A model generated the notes under the pieces. It was not told the DNA's origin. It did not search any database and worked only from the letters and a program-made list of their open reading frames with translations. Below, in pieces: positions 10,900 to 22,947 of a DNA stretch of 64,000 nt (position 1 is its first letter; each line of letters opens with the position of its first letter). A program made the position numbers and the translations under genes. Source of the stretch: Phycomyces nitens (lineage: Eukaryota > Mucoromycota > Mucoromycetes > Mucorales > Phycomycetaceae); NCBI GenBank assembly GCA_022702545.1, contig JAHRBC010000006.1:806001-870000 (forward strand), read 5' to 3'.

Positions 10900-13660
10900 G
10901 TCTATAAAATGTTTGATTACCACGAGTATCTTGGACCCTATTCACCCATAAAAGGGTTTTTATATATATATCCATAAAGTACGCCCAATGAGCTCACCAG
11001 ATGGCGTATATGGCTGAGGCTACTACGAGAGCGTGAGTGTGCTTAGGAATCGTGTGTTTTGTATATTTCATGGTGGCTAAAATAGTGCTCGTATTTGCTG
11101 GTTACCAGTGTGGACACACTTGATATGATTTACGCTCCATACGAGTCGTTTCTGAGAACAGGTGATCAGGAAATGTTCTGGTGTCTTTATTCGTCTAGCA
11201 TATAGCGCAGAAGTCGTTCTGTGCAACTGTCATGAGGAATTCCAAGCTTTTAGAATCGCTTCCATGTGGTGTGGGGGAGGTTGGGGATACACATTTATGG
11301 CCGTATTTGTTGGTGAGAGACATATGTTGAGACTCTATACATGGATTTCTTGCCTATATAAATATATATATATGGCTCTTGTGAGAGGAGAGAGGTCAAG
11401 AGGAGCTGCCGGTAGTGGGTCTGCAAAATTGTGTACAGATCATGGCAGGTAATGCATGCTGTTACCAGCAAGCTTCTTTTGGTATCGTCGTATTTTGTTT
11501 TTGTTTTGTTTTTTACTCGTCCCTGGAGTTTGTGGTTCAGCTAAAAGAGAAAAGGGCATTCATAATATATATATGTATGTGGACAAGGTTATTAGAGCCC
11601 ACGTAGTTTGTTTTAGAGGGTGTTCATGCTGATGAGTAGGGGAAAACTGAGGCATGTGGGGTGGAGACAAAAGTCTGTATAAGAGGTCGCAGTGGGGACA
11701 GACATGAGGTAATTTGTCTTGTCTCTATTGACTTTTGGGTTGGGTTCCCGTCAAAAAACCTCGAGCAGATGGAGGAGATGATCTAGATCTTGGAGATTCG
11801 AGAGATACACTAACAAATTGTCTGCATTATAGCACCTCGAGAGGTTCCAGAGAGCAGGACGGTATAGGTAGTGAAAGAAAGACCAAGTGCTCAAAGTGGA
11901 ATTCAGGCAGTCGAAGGGGAAACCAAGATAGGGTGTAAAAGCGGTTCTAAAGCGAGGTTAAACAAGCCTTATTGTAATCCACGCCCTTGTTTAGCTGGTA
12001 TTAATAAGTGGCCATCTATATTGACATTGATAATGAAGTATAGAAGATTGTTTCAACAATCGAGCCGGGAATACCAAAAGTAAAAAAAAAATGCACTATA
12101 GGTAATGTAGGTGAACCCCATTGCAGGCCCTTTTGCATTTTGTTTTTTTATCCAGCAAGAGTGCAACTTTAGGATATTTGGCAAGTTGTGGATAGTACAT
12201 AGGCAGTCTGGAGAGGAAATCGTTATCAGCAATAAATCTATTTGTCATAAAACCTGTTTGAAAGGTGTTAATGCATCGAGATATGCAGACCAAAAGACAA
12301 GAAGTCAAAGGTTTTGTAAACATCTTTGCATTGCAGATGATCAAAGATATATTCAATTCTTTAGGCTGGATGTATCCTCAATTTTTTAGTAAACTAGTAA
12401 CAGTGTTGAACTAGGACGGAGAAAGGGTACGTTTCAAAGCCGGGTGGTAGATAGAAACTGCTTGTTTTTTTTTGTCTACGTATTTGTGGTTTAGCATGGT
12501 ACCGAGAAGAAAATATTAGAGTCCATCCGGTGCAGGACTAGAGCCCAAGGGGCATGTATCTAGTGTATCAAGTAGATGGTCCAGTTTGACATCCGCGTCC
12601 AGTTCTCTACCCTATCTAGCGGATATCTTGTTTTATAGAGAAACATGTTCGAAAAGAATATTGGCGTCATCATCGATAAGGTCGATTGTATATATAGATT
12701 GGCGTAGATCTCTCAAAGGTACCCTAGAATACCAGCTACAGTGGCCAAGTCTTACCCTGGCATATTATCAGGAAGCAATGTGAGCAAACTTAAAGAGCTG
12801 CGATGGCGGATAACATTGGTATTCAGACAAGGTTTTGCCCTGTTCAAACCAACGAATACCAGCTCAAAGGGCCAATGTTTCAGTCCTACGGTGTTGACCT
12901 CAGAACAACGCGGCTTTGAGTCTAGACACCTCTGAAATATTATCAAAGAGTATGAGCCGAGAGTGTTTCCGTTGCAAGTTACGTTTGTTATAAACTATGC
13001 ACCAGTAATAGTTTTCTGCATACAAGTAGTTTGATAATATGCTTTTTTTTTTAAAAAAAAAAAAGAAGTCCCGTTTGAGATATTGTTCCTGTATAGACGA
13101 TAGAGCAGATTCTGTTGTGTTGAAGACTTTGTCAAGGCCAGTCTTAAAATAATTATCTAGGTATCTAGTATTGAAACGCCTGACCTCTGGGGCTGATTGA
13201 CGAGAGAATAGATTGATATGGTAAGACTATAGTATGTCCATACAGGGTTCATAAACTGGATTTTATAGAAATATACAATAAGCTTTGGAGAGATGAAAAT
13301 AAGTTCTATCACAGAGCGTTATCGTCTATTGGGAAAGGTGGGTATGGTAGTGGAAGAATGAAGAGTGATTGCATCGAGAACGTTATCCAAAGGTATTTTT
13401 TATCATTGAATATGAAAATTGCAGCCAAAATCTCCAAGCAGAATAAAAGGTTTATCAAAGTTGCGACCTGGCTGATCCATAATGATAATAGAGTAAAAAA
13501 ATATGAGCGTTTGTTGGATTAACCGGGAGTGTATACCACTATCTATGTAAATGAGTCTACTCGTTGATTAACATGAGATACATTCACGATAAGAATCCTA
13601 TTGTCAGATAAAGTTTGTATGTAAGACCAAGAATATTGAAATATACTATACAGTGCTGTG
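10900..13660 (-). mobile_element. Degenerate LINE (non-LTR retrotransposon): endonuclease and reverse transcriptase relics
   Basis: Minus-strand fragments appear in the correct 5' to 3' order. The endonuclease start may be DNRILIVNVSHVNQR near 13600. About 13410-13455 reads KPFILLGDFGCNFH, like the AP-endonuclease GDFN motif, and about 13300 reads SVIELIFISPKL. The RT follows: SSPAPDGL near 12540 (xPGPDGL motif), FQTGFMTNRFIADND near 12230-12275, KVALLLDKKT near 12140-12170, and YNADNLLVYLSNLQDLDHL near 11775-11835, a degraded YADD box. A C-terminal SAIYAIW...AHW motif lies near 10990-11030. Stops and frameshifts interrupt every domain, so the copy is dead. Exact ends are not visible. The zinc knuckles just upstream could be its ORF1. 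Confidence 0.75.
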
Positions 13661-13769
13661 TCTATAGGCAGGTGTGAGCTTGGAAGTGTATTTTGAGTGA
13701 ATAATACTGTATGGGCGAGGGTTTGTCTATTTGTCTCCTTAATCATAGCTGCGCGTTTAACTAAAAGTT

Positions 13770-13925
13770 CATCTTCAGATAGTTCCTTGGTAATATGGCC
13801 AGACTCACCACAGTTATTGCATCTCATAACATTCTTTGGTTAGGTAAGACATTTTGGTCTTAAGGTGTCCTTTATTACGACAGCATTGACAGTAGGGAGG
13901 TATATACTTTAATTGAGTTTTGATC
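13770..13925 (-). pseudogene. Tandem CCHC zinc-knuckle fragment (LINE ORF1 or MULE C-terminus)
   Basis: Minus-strand sequence encodes YCQCCRNKGHLKTKMS and, in another frame, RCNNCGESGHITKEL. These are two CCHC-type knuckles, each with its last Cys replaced. They sit between a MULE relic on one side and the LINE endonuclease on the other. Either a LINE ORF1 or the MULE C-terminus could own them; in both families such knuckles bind nucleic acid. Confidence 0.5.
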
Positions 13926-14099
13926 TTGCATTCTCCAAGGGTACCAGATGGATAAACTTTTCTTGTGATGAGTAGGAAATCTGATATTGTAAATGTAATC
14001 CAAGTATTATACTCCCCTTAATTCAATTAATATATCCCAGAATTAGATACCATAGTTTTTTTTTCAGTGATATACTACCCTTGCGCTTTCCAGAGAACT

Positions 14100-15878
14100 T
14101 GATATCTACTGGAACCTGCAGTATTATAGGCGGATAGGAATCTTCATCTTGGTATCCATCCACAACGATCTTGATCTTCTCCAACAGTTAATGAGTGGTG
14201 GCAGAGTAGACCATGCTTGCTTTTTGCCTTGCATTGGCGATCTCTATTCCTATTGTCCCACAAACAAATATCTTGATCAGTTACAACCGAGGCTTGTTTA
14301 TTAATTTTCGTAAAACAAAGCTGGGCTAACAATCGATTTCTTCCAACAAGAGCATCAACCATGTTTGTTTCCGTTATTCTGGCTGCCTATAAATACATAG
14401 CCAGCCGCTCAACATATTTGCCAATATTCTCATAAGTCAACTCAAGAAAATAGATTGAAGATGTGCCTTTATTTAAAGCTTAATGATCACTTTCCACTTG
14501 TTGGATAGTGGTACATTCAAAGTGCATATATTGAGATGATATGTGTAACTCACCCAGCTTTTTCATGGAATTTGATCCACTTATTAGCAAAGTATACTGA
14601 CACTAAGACAGTATCTTTATTATCCTCAGTGTCCACCCCCAGCAGAAACGTCGCTGAAATTTTTGTGGGTCAGGTCAAAATCTTTTTTGTTTGTTTGTTA
14701 TGCTATGGATCATGTTGTTGGCAAACTCTAGTAGCACTTTCTTTACAGACTCGAACTTTCCAGATATTACCTTTTCAACACTGATCAGCATATGACAGTA
14801 GCATAAAAGTTTTGTGTTCTTTGAAGACACGACATCAATAGCATTCATCAATGCAGCACATTTATTTGTTACAAAAAAATAGCTGACTTGTTGCCTTCAA
14901 AAACAAGCAATTTGACCTGCTCGAGGAATTAGAGATATGACGCCTGTTGTTCATTCGAACCCCACTCAAAATCAATAGGAAAAGATTCAAGGGTTTCCAA
15001 GGCTATGTATTCCTTCCACACAAATGAGCAGTATACTCAACAACAGGCAAATAAAGCCGAGAAAGTGCAGCCTTCATATAGTCATTGTGGCTTGTGTACG
15101 CCGTGTGGCCAGGGTTCATATCATCATCGATTGCCTTTTTTTTTTATCTCACAAGATCTTATCTTTGGTCCAATAAGCTTTATAATATCTCTGGCGCTAT
15201 CTACAGCCACTTTTGACAATATGCCTTTCAGTGTTGGCCCTAGACACTCATCATCAAGAGGATGGCTATGGTATGCCTCGATATCATTAGTGGCTTCCAA
15301 ATGAAGATATTCTTTGATGTCCTTTTTTGAAAGTCACCTTTATAAAATTAAGGGAACCAAATCATTTCGCTCGAGAGAATTCCTTTTCTGTCCTTGTCTT
15401 TGATTATACGAGTGTTTTTATATTGCTCACACTTGGTGAACTTGAAGCAGACTCGGGTTGGTTTACAATCTTTGGTTGCAAGAGTAAATTTATTAGCAAG
15501 TACATACTCTTGGATCTCTGCAATTGCCCTGGCCATGTCATCGTAGTCATTATTTGCTGGTGAAATCAAAAGGTCTTGCTGAACAGAATAGTATGTCCTT
15601 TCCATCGATAGAAATTGCTTCTTTATTGATATGGTTCATAATAGATCAAGTTTTATAGAGTGTTTGCTAGTGTTATTTGTAATGGCAAGTTAGTGACAAG
15701 AGAATGAATCTTGTTATAATCCGAGGAAATGGCTAGTTCATACATGATGAGTATGGATATCTCTCAAAACAGCTCTTTTTTTTTACTCTAGGAACCAAGG
15801 TACTGGATGCCAGACCAAAAAAAAAGTCAATTTTATAAAGGCTGGTAAAACAGAAACGATGTGCTCTTAAGAGTTCTG
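14100..15878 (-). mobile_element. Degenerate MULE (Mutator-like element), copy 1
   Basis: Minus-strand frames match the better-preserved copy at 56.2-59.2 kb. An N-terminal FAR1-like part lies at 15605-15348 (KPTRVCFKFTK, NTRIIKDKDR). The C-terminal SWIM region lies at 14362-14144 (ALVGRNRLLAQL, QCKAKSKHGLLCHH), followed by VEKIKIVVDGYQ-like and YPPIILQVP sequence. The right terminal sequence at about 15800-15878 (ctggatgccagacca, ggtaaaacagaaacgatgtg) matches the right terminus of copy 2. Stops and frameshifts are frequent. The left end and a target-site duplication were not found. Confidence 0.8.
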
Positions 15879-15889
15879 GCCAGCAACCC

Positions 15890-17246
15890 CATTTGTGGGG
15901 AAGTTGGGGGGAGATTCGCGTGGGCTGGTTTGTTGGAGATGGTCAGTTTGGTGGCATCTGGAGCAGAATCAGTTTTCTTTGGGGGGCCCTCGGTACAGTT
16001 TTTTTAACAGCATGACCAATGTTCTTATAGATATTGCAGTGGGTGCTTATCTTGGCCTAGATATATATAAAGGAATAAAAGAGTCATATTAGATACATCA
16101 GGTCAATGAACGGATGATGATGTCTGGGCTGGGTAAGAAAGCGATATAGACATCTCTTATTCCCTACAAGAAACCATATTCATGATATGATATGTGACAG
16201 TTTCCAAGAACATGCCAAATCAGGAAAGCCTGGTCTGTTGGTTGGTGTAGAAATCAGAGGTAGAAACGATGGGGAGATCAATGATGTTTAAATGAAATAG
16301 CTTTGAGGTCGAGGGGATCCAAAAAAGAAAGGGCGGATAGTGGTATCGAGAATGGCTAAACCTTGGCAGGCCAGGGAGCACATTTTATGGGTGGCAAACA
16401 TTACTCTAATGACGGTAGATGAGGAGGTAACACCAAACGGTTGATTGTAGGTGGCACAACACACATATTCCAAAAGACGGCCGGCTGGGAGGAATTGTCG
16501 TTGAGAAAGGCAAATATAGAGTCAAAGAGCAGTGTTTTTTTATAAAGGAGAACAAGAAGATAAAGAACCAATTATACGGTCAGTGCGTACGGTGGCAAGT
16601 AGTCAAGGGGATGTTTGCATAGTTTGGGTGTAACTGATAAAGGATATGGGAGGAGTAGAAGAAGCCAAATTGCTGGTGATAATGGTCCTGTGAGTCAGGG
16701 GAGGTTCCTGAGGAGAATACGTCTAGAAAGGTATTGGATAAAACCATGACATCAGATTGTGAAGCCACGACTATTTCTGAAAAGTCCAACTTGTATTTAT
16801 ATATAAATATATATTGTTTCAATTATGTATTATATTGTCGATTATAAAATATAAATAAATAAAGTATAATACTTTTATATATATATAAATATATCTTTGG
16901 ACCTGTGCATATGACAGTCATCCTGACAAGTCAGCTGCTTATGATCCTTTTGATCTTGGTTGATAGTGTTGAAAATGCACCCCTCCTATTAGTTGTATAT
17001 TTTATCCCCTTGTGGGAAGCACGGGATTGCTTTCATTGGCAAGAATACAAAGGACGCACACAAAACCATATACACCCCAGAGTTGGTAAAAAATATAGAC
17101 AGCACAAGAAGACACCAGAGAAATATACAGAGAGAAAGAGAGAGAGCAAAGAGGGGCAGGGGATTTGCATTAAATTTCCCTTTCTCTCTTTCTTTCTCTT
17201 TTTCACTCTTCTTTCTCTTATTTTATTTTCCCTACTTTCTTTTGCC
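15890..17246. other. Intergenic region with coding-like debris
   Basis: Short minus-strand coding-like fragments (15895-15990, 16288-16473, 16580-16760) carry stops and no recognisable motif; they are probably old transposon remains. A CT-rich tract (about 17180-17235) directly precedes the start of the next gene and is a likely promoter/5' UTR element. Confidence 0.4.
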
Positions 17247-17642
17247 ATGCCATCTGAATATGCTCTTCCAGGTGCCTATGAGCATCACCAGAACTGGCCG
17301 ATACCTGTTTCACTTACCATCTCCTCCGTATTTTGCCCCACCGAGGGCCTTTTGACACAACCAGCCCAAGACCGCCATCGCTTCCCGGGGGCCTGGGTGG
17401 ACGAAGAGGAGCGGGCCGATAGTCTTAGACAGACCATAGCCACCCTACGTAAAGAGACACAGGAACTCGAACAGACAGACTTGATTGTGAAGAAGAGCAT
17501 CGAAATTGTTGCGCAGAAACGAGTCTTGGCCCACACCAAGCAAAAACGGAAACAGTCGCAATGGGACTGGTGTGACAGGCCAGAGGAAGTCCACGCAATG
17601 TCTGTGACCGGCCATGAATGGGAGTGGGAGTGGGTCCAATAA
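17247..17642 (+). CDS. Small uncharacterised protein with a helical segment
   Basis: Single-exon ORF of 131 codons starting at ATG 17247, right after a CT-rich tract like those preceding other genes here. The N-terminus is Pro/aromatic-rich (MPSEYALPGAYEHHQNWPIP). Residues about 55-105 are charged and predicted helical, possibly a coiled coil, ending in a basic HTKQKRKQ patch. The C-terminus is Trp/Glu-rich (HEWEWEWVQ). The basic patch could support nuclear localisation or nucleic acid binding, but that is inference only. It lies 206 bp upstream of Cut8 on the same strand. Family not recognised. Confidence 0.55.
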   Translation: MPSEYALPGAYEHHQNWPIPVSLTISSVFCPTEGLLTQPAQDRHRFPGAWVDEEERADSLRQTIATLRKETQELEQTDLIVKKSIEIVAQKRVLAHTKQKRKQSQWDWCDRPEEVHAMSVTGHEWEWEWVQ

Positions 17643-17848
17643 AGATATATACATATATACATATACATACATATATTATATATTATATTATATATATATT
17701 ATATATATATATGCGTGCGTGCGTGTGTATCTATCTGTGCGTACTATCCTCCTATACATAACTCTTTCCCTCTTGTCTTATTCCAAAGCCTATCCCCAAT
17801 ATATACATATTACACCTCTTTGTCAAACAAAAAAAAATCCTCAATAAA

Positions 17849-19060
17849 ATGTCACATAGCCAGAACAGTCTCTTTCGTCAACAGCAACAGCTTTATCGAT
17901 CGTCTCATTATCTCTCCAAGCCAAAACAACCAACTCATTACACACCTCCCCAGGATACATCCTCAGCACATGGTAAACATTCAGCCAAGTCCTATTAGTC
18001 ATGTGTAGCCAATTCAAATAATTAGGTCGCAAAAGAAGACAATCCGAGGACGAAGATATGATTATCAGCGAGAGTTCTGGGGCAGTACACACTCCACCCG
18101 TCGAAGAGCGTATTAAGCGCAATCGTCAAGCAATAGCCAAGGAGATTCCAATCCAAAAGCTGCTTGGTAAATGATTATCACTTGTATTGATTATAAATAG
18201 AAACCTTACATCACAAAAACTCATCATAGATTCTCCTTCTTGGATAGCTACTCTCGACAAAGAAACCCTAATTGACTTGATTTCGAATCTTGTGGATTCG
18301 AATCCGCACCTTCAGACTGAAATCGATTCACAATTGCCAGAGCCAACCATCAGTTCTGTCACACTAGTCATTACTGAACTTGAGCACAAATTGGCAGAGC
18401 TTATGCCAACAGAATCGAAAACAGATCATCGGTTAGAAGACAAGCATTACGAAAGACTAAAACCAGCCCTCACTTCTCTTGTGGTAAGTCTTGGAGAATA
18501 TACCAATGATCTGACAGTCACTATATATATAGTCTGCCGTGTTGGAATATGCAGACCACTTTTGCAACCGATCAGATGAGTTTCCTGGAACAATCTTTTC
18601 GTACCTTCACTATTGTACTTGTGTAATTCATCGTCTACCAGACTGGCATTCAAAGGGTAAGAAAAAGAGAACCAAAACACGATTTATCGACTAACTTGTC
18701 TGACTTGTCTGGCTGTAGAGCACAACCAACTAAAGCAGGATGCCTATGAGACCTTGCTATCCTTTTGGAAAAAAGCAATTGATATTGCAGCCTCGAAACT
18801 GCAGCAAGGAAAGATTTATGGCCAACAGATCGTTACTGAATGGGCAAAACAGTAAGCAAAGAATGGAGGTTTTAGATAATCTGGGACTAATCGATCCACA
18901 AAGGCTTTCCTATCATGACACTGAAACAAATGGGCTGTTTGAAAAGCCAATTCAGCAGTTTGCTGACAGACTAGGCTGGATTATTGGCCTCGACAGCCAG
19001 CACACTCTAGATAGACCAACCCACAATCGTACAATCCCAACTTACCTGCCAAGATGGTAG
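17849..19060 (+). CDS. cut8: Cut8/Sts1 family: nuclear tether of the 26S proteasome
   Basis: Six exons: 17849-17972, 18026-18166, 18230-18483, 18533-18656, 18719-18851 and 18904-19060, coding 310 aa. All introns are GT-AG and 49-63 nt long. The last intron has a CTAAT-like branch point, and splicing it is needed to reach LSYHDTETNGLFEKPIQ and a Trp-terminated C-terminus. The N-terminus is Gln/Ser-rich and disordered, followed by a basic KRRQSEDEDMIISES region. The conserved core contains LDKETLIDLISNLVDSNPHLQ, the LKPALTSLV helix and VIHRLPDWHS. In fission and budding yeast, Cut8/Sts1 is a short-lived nuclear-envelope protein that anchors proteasomes in the nucleus for mitotic protein turnover. 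Family assigned from the core motifs; not checked by search. Confidence 0.85.
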
Positions 19061-19194
19061 TCTTTCATTGAAACCAGAGCCAGAAAAACAATTCCCGCAC
19101 TGGGTTTCATCTTGATTTCAAAAAAAATATATACATATATAAAAAAAAAGTTGATCAGCGTACCTTTATTATTATGATGATGATTATTCTTCTT

Positions 19195-19230
19195 TTCTCT
19201 CTCTCTCTCTCTTTCTCTTTCTCTTGACTT
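19195..19230 (+). promoter_or_regulatory. CT-repeat tract upstream of the carrier gene
   Basis: A (TC)n/CTTT tract ends 12 bp before the ATG of the mitochondrial carrier gene. Similar tracts precede the 17.2-kb gene. It is probably a core promoter or 5' UTR element; its function is inferred from position only. Confidence 0.45.
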
Positions 19231-19241
19231 TCTTGAATATC

Positions 19242-20597
19242 ATGGCTGCCAAGGACACCCAAGCCTTTGCCATCCCTAAGCTTGCCCAGGATTTGATCGC
19301 TGGTACTGCTGGTGGCTGGGCTCAGGTCATTGTTGGTAAGTTTGGAAAGAGGCAGTCTTCATTTTGGACATGTATTGTCAACATGAGTCATCTTGATGGT
19401 TCATGGCTTCTCGAGTGTTTATAAACACAGCTTGTTTTCCGATGTTATGGATATATACTTATACATTAAAAAAGGTCATCCCTTTGATACTCTCAAGGTC
19501 CGTCTCCAGACACAGCCCTCGCCTCCTATCTACAAGAATGCAATGGACTGTTTCAGATCTCTTGTTAAGCAAGAAGGCGTATGTATAACAATAAAAATCA
19601 GCGCTCAAGATCGGCTTTGCTCACATACTTTAGCCCAAAGGTCTTTATCGCGGAGTAACATCTCCTTTGGCTGGTATTGGCTTCTGGTAAGAAACCTCGA
19701 GTCGTTGTTTATAAATCTAAAAAAAAAAAAACAAAAAACTTGTTACTGTAAAAAAGCAATGCTGTGGTGTTTATGTGCAATGGTGAATTCAGACGCATGC
19801 TGCAAGGCAATGACCCCACAAAGACCCTTTCTCTCCTGGAGGTTGGAATTGCCGGAAGTATGGCTGGTACCGTCATGGCATTCCTCAACTGTCCTATTGA
19901 GCTCCTCAAGGTCAAGTTGCAGACCCAGGATCCCAAGGGTGTTGTCAATGCTCTAGGAAAGTTGGAAGCACCCGTAAGTAAGATGGCTTTGGTAATGAAT
20001 ACGAGATTGATGTCGAGGCTTCTATAGTACAAGGGTGTAATTGATTGTGGCATAAGAACCGTGCGTGAACATGGTGCTAAGGGTATTTACCGTGGAATGG
20101 GTATCACCCTCTTGCGCGATTCCCCCAGCTATGGATTCTACTTTGGTAAAGATCAACATAATCATATATATATGTGTGTGTTTATTAATCGTTTTGGATT
20201 CTAGTTACCTATGAGGGTCTCAAGCGTCTATTCAAGTCATTGAAATCTGATCCCAATGCTGAATTAAGCACCACTGATCTGCTAGTAGCCGGTGGTCTTG
20301 CTGGATTTGGTGCCTGGATTCCTGCCTATCCCCAAGATGTGCTCAAGAGCCGTATCCAAAACGAAGCCCAGTAAGCTATTTATTTCAAAGCGTCTTTTTT
20401 TTTATTGAGTCCTAACCATCTCTGTGTACCTCTTTAGATCTCAGACCATCGCACAAGCCTTCCGCAAGGTGATCAAGCAGAATGGCTACAAGGCCTTTTT
20501 CAATGGTGTCGGACCAACCATGGCCAGAGCTTTCCCTGCAAATGCCGCAACCTTTTTTGCCTATGAAATGGCAATGAAGGCCATGGATGGCCAATAA
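19242..20597 (+). CDS. Mitochondrial carrier protein (SLC25, YMC/carnitine-carrier-like)
   Basis: Seven exons: 19242-19335, 19475-19578, 19634-19686, 19757-19973, 20028-20145, 20205-20370 and 20438-20597, coding 303 aa, the usual family length. Three repeats carry the PxD/ExxKxR/K signature: [26 protein letters not shown] and [11 protein letters not shown]. Related motifs follow ([60 protein letters not shown]). These proteins span the inner mitochondrial membrane six times and exchange metabolites. The [22 protein letters not shown] stretch and third-repeat residues resemble the yeast YMC1 and carnitine/basic-amino-acid branch, but the substrate cannot be fixed from sequence alone. It is convergent with the lactate permease, 261 bp apart. 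Confidence 0.92.
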
Positions 20598-20858
20598 AAA
20601 GCCCTGGAGCTTAGTAGTAGAACATTTAGAGACCATAATGTTTATATTTATATATATATATAATTGACATGTTTTGTTTTTTTATTATTATTATTATTAA
20701 CGTTTAATGAAGATAGAAGGAGAGAATTAAGAATATGTATAGAAAATAAAGAGAAGGGATATTAAGAAAAGAATAAAAAATATAAAAGATTTTTAAGTTA
20801 TACAAATATTTAACGTTTTTAACAGACAAGAAAAAAAAACCAATAACATGCGATTCGG

Positions 20859-22947
20859 TTATTCTGAAGATGGAATGATACCGGGAATACCATACTGCTC
20901 AACACAAGCCATTGCACCAATCAAGCACACCATGAGCAGAGAGTGCAAGATTGTGCGGCGAAGGATCCTGCCTTCTTGGCCTTGGAGTCCAATTGTAGAT
21001 ACACCGGTTGTCAAGTTCTGGGGAGAAATCATCTTGGAGGTAATGGCACCGCTAGAGTTGGTTGCAGCCATCAAGACTGGGGACAATCCAATACCACGGG
21101 CAGCAACGACCTGCAAGTTACCGAACAAAGAGTTGGCAGAGGTATCACTGCCAGACAAGAAGCAGCCCAACCAGCCCAACCATGCGGACAAGAATGGGAA
21201 TGCCTTTCCGACCGAGGCAAGAGTAATACCGATGGAGTAAACGATGCCAGAGTAGTTGAAGAGGTAAGCAAAGGCCATGATAAAGGAGACGGTGAGGACG
21301 GGCATGTGCAACTGTCTGTAGGTGGCCTTGAGAGCATGCCAGAACACGCGAGGGTGGGCACCGTACATGAGGACAATGGCAGCAAAGGGGAAGAAGGAGA
21401 TCAAGATGGCAGTGCCGGTGGCGAGAGGCTGGAATGTCCAGATTGCAGCGTAGGGCTTACCGTACAAAGTCAACCAGACTCTGTTGTGAAGCTGGGGCCA
21501 TTCGACATGGAGCTGTCCCTTTTCAGCGACCTTGGCAAAGGACCAGATAATGACCACAACCACGATAATGATCCATGGACTCCAGGCCAAGAGGGTTTCT
21601 CTAAAGGTAGGCTTCACGTATGACTTTACATCCTCGGTGGTCTCGATCTCTTGCTTGTTGACATCGGTAGCCTTTTCGGAATTGTTGGGGGCAGCCGACA
21701 CACCGCTGCTGATGCTGAGAGGACGTTCATGGTTTTCGACAGGAGCGGGGCCAACACCGCCAGCGGCTTCGATGTCACCCTGGGTGCGCATCTTTCCAAC
21801 AGTAGCCTCATACTCGGCACGGTAAGGGGGCTTCCAGAACTGGACAAAGATGATCAAGGAAAGCAGAGAGACCAGACCGGCAATAAGATCAGGAAGCTCA
21901 GGACCGACCAAGTTGGCAAAGATACCCTATGATTGTAACAGAGGTTAATACATTTTCTTCTTCTTCTTGGTGACTCCCTCACTATAGATATTTACCTGAA
22001 TGACAGAGAAGGAGATACCAGCAACGGCAGCAGCAGGCCAGCACTCAACAATACCAGCACGGAAACCTAGAATGATCAAAAAGACGTTAGAATCTGGGTC
22101 AAAGACGAATAGACGTCATTTGCTGTACGGATATTTATGTACCTGCATAGAAGCCAAGGGCATAAAGGGGCAAGAACAAACTGAGCAAGGGGAGCTGACG
22201 TCCCATCATTGCCGAGAGGTCCATGACTGGGAGACCGGTAAGGGTAGCAAGGGTTGTGACGGGGATACCAAGGGCACCAAAGGCGACGGGAGTGGTGTCA
22301 AAGACAAGAGTGAATACCAAGGCGTCTGCGGGCTCAAAGCCAAGTGAGACCATGAGTGATGAGCAGATGGCGCCAGGAGTACCAAAACCAGCAACACCCT
22401 CGAGAAGGGCGCCGAAACTGAAACCGACGATAAGCAAGAGAATGCGAGTGTCTGGAGGGGTGTTGGTGATCATCCAGCGTCTAAAGATATCAAAGATGCC
22501 TGATTCAACCGCTACATTATAAATGAACCTATGATATAAAGTGGAACGATTAATACAAAAAGTATGCGGTTGTATTGCTGGTTATTACATTGCATTGACT
22601 ACGATCCACATAATGGGCCAGTTTGCAAACACTATGCCGCTTCCAATGGCCTGGAATGCTTGTTGAGCAGGCATGTGCCAGGCAAAGATAGAGATGAATA
22701 TACTATAGAATGGTTAGGATTTTTGCTGGGACCCAAGATTATCAGGAACTCACCAGATAATTAGACCAGACAAAGAAGCTAGATAGGCAGGCACACGGAA
22801 TACACCCAAGAGAACCAAGACAAGCAAGAGAGGGATCAAACCGACAAAGAAAGATCCAACCATGCTACCACCAATGGGGTGCAGTTCTTGGACGAACAGG
22901 TTTTGCTCGTAAGCGTACGCTGGGACCTCTGGTACGATGAATCCCAT
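20859..22947 (-). CDS. lctP: LctP-type lactate/glycolate permease
   Basis: Five exons: 22947-22754, 22702-22589, 22528-22143, 22066-21996 and 21926-20859, coding 610 aa. The protein is polytopic with roughly a dozen hydrophobic segments. It carries the family signature around LEGVAGFGTPGAICSSLM and GFRAGIVECWPAAAVAGIS; the C-terminal half has GSDTSANSLFGNLQ and ATNSSGAI. A hydrophilic loop of about 80 residues (after PYRAEYEATVGKMRTQGD) is probably cytosolic. The LctP family imports L-lactate or glycolate with protons and is best known from bacteria; fungal lactate uptake is usually by Jen1-type MFS proteins. The four GT-AG introns show the gene is fully fungal now. The exon 1-2 joint gives Cys from TG+T and is the least certain. 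Plasma membrane location is inferred. Confidence 0.9.

Noticed and set aside
17614..18122. Short ORFs around the TA repeats before Cut8
   Set aside because: They overlap the microsatellite and the Cut8 first exon in the wrong frames.
18290..18310. B-box-like sequence gattcgaatcc
   Set aside because: It lies inside the Cut8 coding exon and has no tRNA structure around it.
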